Position numbers and translations under genes: made by a program. 64,000 nucleotides of DNA, taken from NCBI RefSeq assembly GCF_963169125.1, contig NC_084801.1, positions 116,339,061 to 116,403,060 of the forward strand. Reading direction: 5' to 3'. Below are positions 1 through 11,215 of this stretch, piece after piece. The notes below the pieces were generated by a model. That model was not told the DNA's origin and searched no databases. It was given only the letters and a program-made list of their open reading frames with translations. Numbering within the stretch: position 1 is the first letter of the stretch; the number at the start of each line of letters is the position of its first letter. This stretch comes from Humulus lupulus (taxonomy: Eukaryota > Streptophyta > Magnoliopsida > Rosales > Cannabaceae).

Positions 1-93
1 GTATCCCTTGGGTCCCACCCTGAATATAGCATAACACATGTATCCATCGGGCCCCGCCCTGACTATAGCATCCCATGTGCTAGGTGTTACTTT

Positions 94-165
94 CGGCCCC
101 ACGGCCGCCCCGGCCTACGCCGTACTCGGCCCCACGGCCGCCCCGGCCTACGCCGTACTCGGCCC
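94..165. repeat. 33-bp GC-rich tandem repeat in LTR I
   Basis: A 33-bp unit beginning CGGCCCCACGGCCGCC occurs twice head to tail (94-126 and 127-159), followed by a partial third copy. It lies downstream, on the LTR strand, of the conserved GGTAAGAAAAC motif. That is the position where the other LTRs of this family carry their own, different repeats. Confidence 0.85.
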
Positions 166-510
166 TTGCCGTTCATTTCATCATAATCACACATATAGTA
201 CATTCGAAATGAACATTCACACACATCACGGTTCATTTAAGGTTAAACATTTACACATAATACAATCCGGGGCCATGCCCTACAATCACACAGTGGGGCC
301 ATGCCCTATTATCGGGTGTTACGGTTTTCTTACCTTAATTCCAAATGCTTTAAATAGAAAAATGACGGCCTCCGAGCACGATCCACTTCCCGAGCACTAG
401 CTTAACACCTAGTCACAACCAAGATAATGGATACCAATAAGATTAATCTCAAATGAGTTTCTAAACCAAGTTCTAGTCCCCGGAACATTGAACTTCACCA
501 AAAATATAAA

Positions 511-553
511 AAGATTCAATCCCGAGCACCCGTGATTCAATCCCGAGCACCCG
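511..553. repeat. 21-bp direct duplication in LTR I
   Basis: The unit ATTCAATCCCGAGCACCCGTG is present twice in direct succession, a recent small duplication within LTR I. Confidence 0.8.
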
Positions 554-1874
554 TGGTTAAATTCTCAAAATCCCAAAATTCCTTAAGCGCCGCGGCATGG
601 CCCAACCATGCCGCGGCATGGCCCCCAAACAGAGCCACAAAATGCCCAGAAACAGGTAAGGGTCGCGGCCCTACAAGGACCATGCCGCGACCCGCCCTCC
701 ATCCTCAGCACATCTTAGCCCTCAAGGGCCGCGACCCTCCAAGAACCATGCCGCGGCCCGACCCTTCGAACCCAGAAAAACCCACCATTTTCAAGCTTAA
801 AACCTCACCTTAAGCCATCCCAAAGCTCCCAATTCGAAAACAATTAATAATCACAACATTAGGATGGTATAAACAACACTATTCCACCAAAAATCCACCT
901 TAACACTCACCAAATCCCAAATTCCAAATTTCTGAAATTTCAAACCTAAAACTCAAAACCAACCATGGAAATTCTCAATTCCAACCATCAAACTTTAATT
1001 TAAACCTTACCTCAGTTGTAGAATCGTTTCCCAAAGGATCCCATGACCTATCTTCAAAGTTTCAAGCCTCAAACTCCACCTTGAATATCAAAATCCATAA
1101 ACATTCACAACCCAACAAAATCTCAGAATTTAACTTGAGAAAAGAATTAATTGCTTACCTTTACCCTGATTTGTTCTTGATTAACTCTTGAGCTAAACCT
1201 CCAAATCCCACCATCAATTTTCAGAAATTCAAGCTTGATTTCTCCTAAGATTTCTGTGGATTCATGAAAGAAAGAGGAAAGAAAGAAGAAGAAGAGAGGG
1301 TGGAGGCTGGGTCGGTTTCTCTAAGTCTCCAAATGGTTTATTTGTTTTGTTTTTATAACTTAAGCTGGTTACCTCAAGGTTCGGGGTACCAAAATATCCC
1401 CGAGGCAAAAATGGTAAAATCCCTCAGTATTCCCGCCTAGACATCCTAACCTCAAATATATCTCCAATTATTTATTTTCATAACCCAATATCAAAAATAC
1501 TCCTTGACTTGCCCAAAGTCAATCACAATGCCCCGTTGTGACTTTTCCCCGCTATCCAGCTCTAGGATCGCCTCGTGCCGAAAGTTACAAATCACGGATA
1601 TACCCACATACCACTGTGGTCTCAACAATCATCACATATTAATACAGTTATGCCCAACATGGCCAAAATTACAATTATGCCCTTCTAACACAATAGGGGC
1701 CTACATGCATACTAATATACATAGTCATGCATCTCAAATAATCAAATAGTCACATAACACGCTTTAAATCATAACCATGCATTTAACTCATAAAATCACA
1801 CATAAATCCCAACATGCCCTCCTGGCACACTAATCAAGGCCCTTAAGCCTTATTAGCGATTTTGGGTCGTTACA

Positions 1875-3595
1875 TGGCTTGAAGAAAACAAGAAAAATTA
1901 TGGGCTTTCATGTTGAGTCGCAACTCTGTTCTTAGGGTGTCGCGACTCTCATGAACGCAGGGAGAAGCAGATGCTATCAGTCTATTTGAGCCGCGGCGCC
2001 TGGAGAGGGCTGCCGCGGCGCGTGTGGTCCAGAGGAGAGCTCTTGGGCTCTCTGACTTGGGATGGGATGTGGCTCTTTTTTTGAGCCGCGAAGCTTGAAG
2101 GGATTTTGAGCCCTAGGAGAGTTTTGAGTGCGGGAACTCAATCCAAAGGGCTCGGGATCGATCCTACTACTCGATTTAGTAGAATTCGACATCTCGGAGG
2201 CTAGGAATCAGTCCAGAAGCCTTTATTCACTCATTATTAATGGGATTTTATTTTATGGTTGTGACTAGGTTATCGCTAGGGGCTCAGAACCAGGATCGTG
2301 CTCGAGGGTCATTCTTAATATACATTACACTTGGACCTAAGGTAAGAAAACTGCAGCCAGTCTACGTTTAGGGCTTGGCTCGATTATAGTACAGGGTTAA
2401 TGTTATGTTGAGAATGTGTTATTAAACATAAATGCGATGTGATTACCTATGTTATGTAATAATTTTTGGTCTGTATATCTGATTGGGAAGCTTAGCTAAT
2501 TAGCTGAAGATCTATCTATGTTATCTAATGAAGAGCTTGGCTTAATAGTTAAGGGTCTAACCGATTCTAAGAAATTTGACTTATCAATCGAAAATTAAGA
2601 CTCGACTTACAAGTCCAAGGTTAAGACTCGACTTATCAATCAAAGGATAAAAGGCTCGACTTATCAGTCGAAGGATAAATGACTCGACTTATCAATCGAA
2701 GGATAAAAGACTCGAATTATCAATCAAAGAAAAAAATACTTGAATTATCAGTCGAAGGATAAAAGACTCGACTTATCAATTGAAGGTTAAAGACTCGACT
2801 TATCAATCAAAGGTTGACTTATCAATCAAAGGTTGAAAGACTCAACTTATAAGTTGAAGGTTGAAGGCTCAGCTTATGAGTCGAGAGTTTAAGGGCTCGG
2901 CTTAGAAGTCAAGGATAGAAATTGCAGGTTGAACGCTGGTCGATAGGGTTAAGCTAACCCAGAAGGAAGATATACGCTTGAACGCCTCTAGGGGCATTTA
3001 GAAAGTTAAGCATCAGACTTGCTTGGCCAGCTCTAAGGCTGTTTATATGAAAGATGGGCCCTAAGCCCTAGTGTGACTCTATAGTCACTTATTTGAGTTA
3101 ATTGCATGCATGAGTAGGGTTATTACTGCTAGGCATGCTAATTATGAATCTGTGATCTGAAAATGTACTGGTTATAAGCATGATTGTGTTTTCTTGTTGA
3201 GCCTAGGCTCACGGGTCCCAAATGGTGCAGGTATAGGAAAGGAAAAGCTGGACCAACCATGAGTTGGAGAGTTTCAAGGCGGAGTGTTCATATGCGGCCT
3301 TCTCATCCGCCACAGCCGAGGCTATCAGTTAGAACTAGGTTTGGAGCCTAATTTTTCCACCTAGGTCGACTTTTGTATACATTTTTGGGTTTGTAACCAT
3401 TATGAACTATGTTGGGACCCCATGTATTGAAGCCAAACTCTTTTAATGAAATGGTTGACTTTTGACCAAAATTTTTAGTACCTAAACTTGTGGTTAGTTT
3501 TTAATTACACAGTTTAAGCCCAAATGACTCGTTTAGTGAGTTAAGCACTATTTAGTTTACACAGTGTAACAATCCTGGATTAGAAGGACGTTACA
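1875..3595 (+). mobile_element. 3' part of a plus-strand chromovirus-type LTR (element H)
   Basis: This stretch matches the 3' two-thirds of the LTR at 4240-6709 in order. It has a GC-rich GCCGCGGCGC block, a hairpin (2161-2185), GGTAAGAAAACTGCAGCC at 2341, GGTGCAG near 3224-3230, and a terminus ending GTTACA at 3595. The 5' part is missing because LTR I is inserted at 1874/1875. After 3595 comes copia RNase H sequence rather than a primer binding site, so this is a 3' or solo LTR sitting in an older copia element. Confidence 0.75.
2568..2900. repeat. 27-28-bp minisatellite in LTR H
   Basis: About eleven degenerate copies of a unit like GACTCGACTTATCAATCGAA plus a GGATAAAA tail run head to tail. 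They fall between the splice-donor-like and acceptor-like motifs of LTR H (2342 and 3230). The core GACTTATCARTC also occurs in the minisatellite of the D LTR at 36846-37200. Confidence 0.85.
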
Positions 3596-3792
3596 ATTAT
3601 GTTCTGAAGCTATCTTCATAACTGATACATCTCCTCTAGGAACAATATCCATGATCAAATGGTACTTCCTCTCGATATGCTTTGCCCACTTGTGAGTCCT
3701 TGGTTCCTTCGAGTTAGCTACCGCCCCATTGTTATCATAGTACAGGAGCAATGGCTTATCCATGTCTAGAACAACTTCCAGATTAGAATAGA
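3596..3792 (-). pseudogene. Copia RNase H fragment (element G, far end)
   Basis: The minus-strand translation begins FYSNLEVVLDMDKPLLLYYD and continues through NNGAVANSKEP and KHIERKYHLI. This is the end of a Ty1/copia reverse transcriptase-RNase H polyprotein; the same block occurs in element E at 44150-44290. It is cut on the left by the end of LTR H and on the right by the polypurine tract of gypsy element B. With the copia gag on the far side of B (21638-22024), it probably marks the host element into which B and H inserted. The assignment to G is inferred from orientation and position. Confidence 0.75.
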
Positions 3793-4239
3793 ACTATCCC
3801 CTCCTACTGAGAATTTTGTCCTCAAACCTGAATAACTCAGGATAATGATCTCGCATAGCTGTCAAGCTCCCAGGTCGCTTCCTCGACTTTGCTATTCCTC
3901 CACAACACTTTGACCAATGGAATCGTCTTGGTCCTCAAGACTTTTTCCTTCCTGTCTAGGATCTGAACTAGTCGTTCCTCATATGAAAAATCTGTCTGTG
4001 GCTCCAGATCCTTGTACCCTAATACATGGGTCGTATCTGAGACGTACTTCTGAAGCATTGAGATGTGGAATACGTCATGAACCCCTGATAAAGATTGTGG
4101 CAGAGCCAATTTTTAGGCTACTTACTCGATCCTCTCCAAGATCTCGAAACGTCCTACGAATCTAGGGCTCAGCCTGCCCTAATCTCCTCACCCCACGCAT
4201 TGGCAAAATTCAAAGAAATACGTGGTCCCCGACCTGAAA
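3793..4239 (-). pseudogene. Gypsy element B: integrase C-terminus and chromodomain, to polypurine tract
   Basis: The minus frame reads SLSGVHDVFHISMLQKYV, then VQILDRKEKVLR and WRNSKVEEATWEL. This is the integrase tail and chromodomain typical of Del/Tekay-type chromoviruses. Downstream on the minus strand are a GAGGACAAAATTCTC motif (near 3807-3823) and a polypurine tract GGAGGGGATAGT at 3793-3804, which in this family touches the 3' LTR. No LTR follows, only copia sequence. At 4239 the frame is broken by insertion of element A, and the upstream integrase resumes at 13700. A stop codon lies just inside the 4239 end. Confidence 0.8.
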
Positions 4240-6709
4240 TGTAACGACCCAAAATTTCTAATAAGGCTTAAGGGCCTTGATTAGTGTGCCAGGAGGGCAT
4301 AATTGGTATTTATGTGAATAAATGATTGAATGCATGATTATGTGGCATGCATGATTATATGAGTAAATGTGTATGATTAAATGCATGTTTATGAGCATTA
4401 AATATGCATGTGGGCCCGGTTTGTTTATAAGGACATGTTTGTAATCTTGGCCTGTTGAGGGCCTAAATGTAATTATATGTGATAAATTGTTGAGACCAGA
4501 TTATTATGTGGATATATTAGCAGCTTGTGGCTCGAGGCGATCCCAATGAGCGGTGTAGCGAAATAGTCATGGTGGGGATTTATACCCGGCTTGGGGGAGC
4601 TTGGGGGTATTTCTAGGAACTTGGGAAATACATTGGAGATTATTAGGCATTGGAGAAAATAATTGGTGATTAATTAGATGACGGGAATTAAGTGGTAAAT
4701 GTTAGGGACACTCGAGGAATTAGCGGGAATTGATAACAATGACCAAAATGCCCTAGAATGACTAAAAGGCTTGATTTAAATGGGAGGGTAAAAGAGCCTT
4801 TTGCCTATTAGGAGATATACTTGTTATATCTGATGTCTTTAGTGGAAGTTGTAGAAGACTATAGAACCAGAAGGAAAGAAGATGAAGGAAGAAAATAGAG
4901 CATAAAAGTCTACCTCTTTCTCCTCTAATCAGTTTTCCCATTCCTCACCATTTCTTGTGGTTTTTGGAGTTGGAAACTCAGGGAAAAGTCTAGGCAAGGT
5001 CTTAGGACTCTGATCCTTGGAGTGGCTAGACGTTCAGCAGGATTTAGCTCAAGTTAAGGTAAGGTTTAAGAGTTGGGTCTAAGTTTTCTAAATATGAAGA
5101 AGTTGATTCTGATTTTGAGTTTTGGATGAAAAAAAAGGGGCTTGAGCTTGGGGATTTGAGGAACTAAAGGCTGGAAGGGCATAGAAACAACCTAAGGTCG
5201 GACTCTCTCAGTTAAGGTATCCAATTCTAACCTTAAAGTTATGGGTTTCTAGTTTTACGATGGTGTTCTTGAGCTCAAGTGTGATTTTTGTGTTTGATGA
5301 TGTTTTTGGCTGAGATTTTGATATTGATGGGTTGTTTCGGTTGAGTTATAGTGGGTTGTAAGGTCAATTTTGAGGTTGGATAAGTTTTGGAATGGTTTGG
5401 TAGAGCTTTCGCTCGAAGTTCGAAGGAATACCTAGAAAATTCATGCATGTTGTTTGTAGCACTGTAGCGCTACCCTTGGAGCGCTACAACGCTAGACTTC
5501 TTTTCCTGGGGGCTTTTTGTCCCTGTCAGTAGTGTTGTAGCACCCACCTTGTGGCACAGTAGCGCTACCCTACCTCCAGAAGTGGGTTTTGGGTGTTTTT
5601 CTTAGGGTTTTTGCTTGGGGGCTCGGGGGTCGATTCCACCACCCCGTTTAGTGGAATTGGGTTTCCAGAGGGCTTGGGATTGGTCCTAAAGTTGGGTTAC
5701 ATAATTGAGTTAATGATGGTTCTATTTTATGGTTGTGACAAGGTCTTCGCTAGGGCTCGGATCGGGATCGTGCTCAAGTGTAGCTTCAGTTAGCCAAAGC
5801 GCTCAGAAACAAAGGTAAGAAAACTGCATCCAGTTATGTTGTTATGTTCAGACTAAGAGTTCCTTATATTTGTATGTGATGTCATAAGATGGTATTATGC
5901 CATGGGGACATGTGATAAATGACCTAAGAGTGCCGGAATCAATATTTGCGCACAGGACGCGGCTCGGCCACTGGTAGCTGAGGTTAATCGAATAATCACT
6001 GAGCTTGGCCTAAGCGAGCCAGAGTCAGTGGGTTGAACACTGGGCTCGGCCTAAGTGAGCCAAAGACAGTGACTTAAATAGAGGGTGCGGCCTAAGGGCG
6101 TCGACCCTAGATATTGTGTGAAATGTTTATTGATGTTAATCTGATGATTGTGGCATGTTCATTGTCTGGATGATCAATTATTAGCTTGTTGACTGACATT
6201 ACTGATTATGTGAATGACGCGGTCTATTGAATATTTGATTAATGATTTTTGAGTTATTCGATTACTATTTTTTATTATGCTTTGAGTTAGAATTTTCTTG
6301 CTGGGCCTCGGTTCACGGGTGCTACGTGGTGCAGGTAAAGGGCAAGGGTTGATGGTTCAACCACGAGTTGGAGATCTTTGGGGGCGAGGTGTACATTGTC
6401 AGCTGCTCGGCTACCACAGTCGAGGGTTTGTACAGGGACAGAAACCTAAAATATATAATTTTCCATTAGAGTGGCCATGGTTATTTATAACATTTGTTTT
6501 CTTTTGTAAATATGTCCTTTAAACCCTGTTTTGGGATCCCATATACTAAATAGTTATTTTAATGAAAATTATCTGTTTATGACCAAAATCTTTTAAACTT
6601 AACCTGTTTATGACTATAGGATCACGTTTTCAACTATATGACTTTATTAACAAGTCCTGTACTATTGTAAACACACAGTGTAACGGTCTTGGTTATCCAG
6701 GGCATTACA
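4240..6709 (+). repeat. 5' LTR of element A
   Basis: The LTR starts TGTAACGACC and ends CATTACA (2470 bp). Landmarks are a U3 end block AAGGCTTAAGGGCCTT, a conserved GAGGCGATCC/GAGCGG/GGGGATTTATACC module (4530-4600), an AGCGCTAC-rich block (5458-5580), a hairpin (5633-5657), AAAGGTAAGAAAACTGC at 5812, and GTGGTGCAGGTAAAG near 6327. The interval 5990-6110 carries diverged copies of a GGCCTAAGNGAGCC-containing repeat. Confidence 0.9.
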
Positions 6710-6712
6710 ACT

Positions 6713-6723
6713 TGGTATCAGAG
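6713..6723 (+). other. Primer binding site of element A (initiator tRNA-Met type)
   Basis: TGGTATCAGAG lies three bases after the LTR end. It matches the complement of the 3' end of plant initiator tRNA-Met, the usual primer for chromoviruses and copia elements. Confidence 0.85.
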
Positions 6724-6724
6724 T

Positions 6725-9700
6725 GGTCTAGGTTTAAGGGTGCCTGAAGACTGGATGGACATGTACACTTGTCACTAAAGGCAAGCTCGACTCAGGGTTT
6801 CGTAATTGAATACATGAGATTATATGCTTAAGTGCTTGAATGGAATATGAATGCAATAATTTGTATGAGTAATAGGGAGCATGAGATTCTGATAAGGCCT
6901 GGCCCTTGATTTCCGTGTGATGATATTGAGGCGTGCTTATTAGCATTTCTATTGCATGTGGATGAATATTTGGATAATGGTTTGTATATTGATTACATGT
7001 GGTTAATTGTCTAAATTAAATTTATATTCTTTATCTGTTTATTGGTATATGGAAAGTAGGATGAACATGATTACATTTAGTAGCAATGAATCTGTTAGCT
7101 AATGCATAAAAATGTATACTGGTGTTTGTTATGCTTTATGTGTGCATGTTTATTGAGACTGTTTGGACTTGCCCGTGGAATGGTTCTGGATATGAACATC
7201 AGGGCTGAGGGGTTTAGTCAGTAATGGAAGATGAATTCAGATTGTTTGTGCTCAGAATGGTTAAATGGACTTGGTAATGATAGAGTAGGGGTTGCAGATG
7301 ATAGATAGAGATTGGAACCCTCCATCTGCCCCTGAAGGTCACAGTAGAGGTTCGCTGGTATGTAAGTAAGCTGTGAGGTCTGATAGAGGAGACTAGATGG
7401 GTGAAACAACAGGTTTTTTAAGGGAAAGAGTTGTTTTGTATAGTGTAACAGCTGGGGCATCGGTGTTGGTTGATTTAAAGGTATTGACAGATAGGAGTAC
7501 TATATGGAAGGCTTTGGAGGCATTATTACCTGGTTATGAGGAAGTTTTGGCTGTGCCCAGGAATTGATTAGAGGATGAGCATAGCTAATCCCATCCTTGA
7601 TTACATGAAAATGATAGGTTGTGACAGAGTAGGTGCGCTAAGCATTTGTGGCAGAAGGACGCCCCAAAGTGGTACTCGGACTCAAAGATGTTGTCATAAA
7701 GGGTTGAGAGGTATTCAGGCAGTGGTTCAATAAAGAGGTTATAAAGACATAGCTTGAGCTACGGAGACTAATAAGTTTATGAACTTGGTTGAGAATGGTA
7801 AGGCAACGAAAATGTATGTCAATGAGCTAGTGCATTGGTTGATTCGCTTGGGAGAATGATATAAGCAGATGCAGCCAGAGATGATGACTCATTTAAGGAT
7901 TATACTCTGGGATGACCTAGAGCATCAAGGCCGCTCCGGTGCAAGAGATTGTCATTTGCGTTTGGGCAGCAGGGACGGCCATGGTATTTGAGATATAAGG
8001 AATGAGGTATGAAACGTGAATGTTAAAAGACAAGAAATGCAGATGACGGTATTCCTGTTGGTGAAATTTGGTCAGGGCAGATACTCAGTAATCGGAACAG
8101 AAGAGTCCCTGACATTTCCTTGTCTTGTGATTTTGACAGGAAGGGGTATAGTTCACAAGATAGCCGTCAAGACAGTGATGAGGTTTAGTGAAGTTATTCA
8201 GTATGCACTAGAAGTCGGAGACGCCATCTGGAAAGATGCCAGATAAGGACACGTTATCCACATGGAGTGGTTTAGTACGTTAGGGCTGAGTAGGGATTGC
8301 CCAGGATTAGAGAATGGAAGACTGGAATGTCTTGTTACATTTGAAGCCCGAGGCTAGTTCCTCGGAGGTGACCAGTTGATTTCATAGTTCTCACTCTTGG
8401 TGTATAACGAGCTGGAAGGGTTCGGTGTTGTGTGTCTCCCACAAGAGATTCAAATATAAAGTTAATTCCTCAAGGTTGTTATACAAGGGGCTTGAGATAT
8501 TAGTACTTGTTGGGGATGAATCATAAACTCTTTAGAGAAGAATTATAATACATGAAGTAAAGGGGTTCATAGTGAAAGTGATTGAGCCTGTCATATGAGA
8601 GCCTTGTTACGAACCTAGGCGAGAGATAATTTGTGAAGAGAAAACCATGGATTGTGAGGGACATCACCTGAAGTATATAAGTTGGACTGAATTGAAACTG
8701 AAGTGGTCAGTAGGGATTCAGATGGGTATGTAAAGAGTTTTTGAGTACGCTTCAGGAGTTGGCTATGGACAAACTCGGTATCGGGGACGGTATGAAGAAT
8801 GGTATTAGTTTGGCAGAAAGAATTATTGGTTCAATTGAAGAAATGTCTGGCTTAGGGATGGATTAGACAGAGCGTCGTATCGTGGAATTCATTGTCATCG
8901 TCTGTTAAGGATGAAGAGTTTAAATGCCCGGTTACAAGACAGGACAATGTCTTCAGGAATTGATCTTTGATCTGGTTATTACCAGCTGAGGATCAAGGAA
9001 AGAGACATTTCAGGAATTAGCACTTGTACCAAGTGGGGTGTGATGGATTACCAGTAGAGATTCTTAACTGATTTAAGCTTCAACAACACAGGTAAGTTCA
9101 ACAAGCAAAGAGTACATGAAGGATATGAATTAGTCACATCTAGGATCGTCAAGGATGCATTGAACTACTTTCCAGCTAGAAGCAGAATGCGAACGACTAC
9201 TACACTGACGATACTAAGACTGAAGAAGCAGGGTAACAGGTAAGGCTCCAAAAGGTGTTGGTTTCAATCTCGCCAAGGGTATTCAAGGTTATGCTACAGG
9301 AAGAAAAGGGATCAGGTATGAAGAGATTCAATTTGAAGCCACAGAGAGATTACTGAAGAACGTCTTAAGGATAGGAAGCGCAACAAGACTAGTGATCATG
9401 TCATCTACTACATAAGTATCTTTAGAGGACGGCCATATTAGAGATTAGAACGACAAAAGAACCTAAGGGTAAACCGAATGGATACCTTTGTATCTGATTT
9501 TTGAAAGATGGAATAAGGATTGGTTAACACCTCGTGATATAGAAGTTCGTGTGTAATGGATGGTTACAGAAGGGCAGTGTGAAGGACCTTGACTCTGTTA
9601 TAAAGACATGAAACTGTAAACGGTGCATCTAGTCTGAGACGCGCCAAGACATAGACTGAAGGAATAATGATCTGAGCCTCGTGGTAGGTGAGAGAATGGG

Positions 9701-11200
9701 AACATGATTGGTATACAGAGAATATTAAGTTGACAGTGGGGGCATGGCATAAGAGATTTGAGCGCTAGGTCATTTGTAGAGGAATAACCCTGAGACCAGG
9801 ATCCAGTGAGATTTACTGGGTAATTCATGTTAGAAAATCATTGACTGTACAAGAGGGAAATTAATTTGGAAGCTGATCTTTTACTTGGGATGGTATTTGT
9901 CGATTGAATAGGACGCCATGGATTACGGCAAGGTTAGATAAGGTAACAATTGGGATTGATATGGCGTCGGTGATGGGTTGTGGATAGGTATATGTCTCGA
10001 TGGGCAATGAAATTTAGGAAGAGGGTCTTGTGAGGATAGTTAAGAAACCTACCATTGTAATATGAATTAAGAAATGAAGATCGGATGAGCGATCCGATGG
10101 AACCCGATGTTGAGGTGAAGATCCTAAAGGAACATTGTACTATATCCTTAAGCATATTGTAATAAAGAAATTTAAATGGATAGTAAGATCAAATATTCCT
10201 ATATTGAAGGGTAATATGGTATAGCAGTGGATCATTGGTGTGGACCACGTTGGACTACAAGTAGGGTAATTAGACATGAAAGGATGTAACTCAGCAGATT
10301 GAGTTAACACATTTTGGTTTGTGTGAATGAGTGACGTGGTGTGACAGTTGATGATGACGAGTTGAGACTCTTAAATTTTCCAGGTCATGGAAAGGAATTA
10401 GAGAACAAAGGGAATATGATTGGATCTTAGAATTGGTAGCTGTCTACAGATAAAATGGCAATATGAAGGATTGATGGTTATTTTATGAATGTGTAAGTGT
10501 TTGGGATATTAAGAAAAGTATAGTCATATGGTGATCGGTCACAGTGATGAATGCTGGCTTGCGACTGAAGTGACACTGCATAAGGTATGGTAAGATAGGA
10601 GGCATGAAGTGCTGATTCTAAGTAAGAAAACAAAAGACGACGAGTATTATGGTTCAGTAATGGTTCGGAAAAAAAAACCAACAAGGTTGTTAGAATTATT
10701 AGGGCAGAAGTATCTGTCCATCTGAAAGGACGTAAGAGTTCGCAAATTTCGAGTATCAGAATACGAAGTTTCAGGACATGAAATTTGTATTTCTCCCAAC
10801 ATTACAGAGAAGGAAGGGTATGATACCTTGTGAAAGAAAGAATGATTTTTGGATTTCTGACTTGAGAAGGATTCCGAGATCATATCAAGGCTTAGGCGGG
10901 GCCTATAAGTTTGCCTTACCCTGGTATGGGTGGTGTCTTATGGGTATTATTGATGTCAATAACAAGACGGGAAATGACCGCCGAAAAGATTAGACTCTGG
11001 GGTTTCAGCAAAGTTTTTGGGCGAGAAAAGGGTAATGATATTACGGTTATAAGATAAGATCTTATGGAACAAGACTGTCACTCTAATAAGAGTGTCATTG
11101 AGGGATTAAAGGTAAAGAATTCGACTCTGATGTTATGGTCAGGGATGTAGGGTTTTTTACCTGATGGGTGTTCGAATAAATTTTGAGGACGAAATTTTTA
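6725..11200 (+). pseudogene. Degenerate gag-pol of element A
   Basis: No long reading frame survives, but pieces can be recognised in order. A gag-like segment reads KFMNLVENGKATKMYV near 7770. A protease-linked segment at about 8325-8375 reads LVTFEARG; B has MVTFEPEAED at the same place. An RT block near 8957-9010 reads IDL, stop, SGYYQLRIKERDIS. The integrase C-terminus (10778-10993) reads MKFVFLPTLQRR and YKFALPWY, against DHVFL and AYRLALP in the family. Every domain is riddled with stops and frame changes, far more than the two LTRs differ, which suggests the element moved in this broken state using another element's proteins. Confidence 0.75.
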
Positions 11201-11201
11201 T

Positions 11202-11215
11202 AAGGAGGGGACAGT
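11202..11215 (+). other. Polypurine tract of element A
   Basis: AAGGAGGGGACAGT lies directly before the 3' LTR and follows the family-typical GAGGACGAAATTTTTATAA. It marks the start of plus-strand DNA synthesis. Confidence 0.8.

Larger units (their letters stand above)
1..1874 (-). mobile_element. Partial chromovirus-type LTR (element I), minus strand
   Basis: Read on the minus strand, the sequence ending at 1874 starts TGTAACGACCCAAAAT and continues with the AAGGCTTAAGGGCCTT block. The same terminus is seen in the LTRs starting at 4240, 11216, 21383, 34960 and 48032. The LTR runs leftward out of the window, so the rest of the element lies before base 1. Inside are a GC-rich block with CCATGCCGCGGCATGG palindromes (about 580-760), a conserved splice-donor-like GGTAAGAAAAC (minus, near 333) and two short tandem repeats. 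The outer end abuts a plus-strand LTR of the same family, so I is the younger insertion. ORFs in this stretch are short and not credible genes. Confidence 0.8.

Noticed and set aside
38..813. Plus-strand frames of 120 and 93 residues at the window start
   Set aside because: They lie wholly inside an LTR read on the minus strand and include its GC-rich and tandem repeats. No domain is seen.
1875..3595. Treating LTR H and LTR A (4240) as a pair bounding one element
   Set aside because: Their sequences differ too much. H is followed by copia sequence without a primer site, and A has its own matching partner at 11216.
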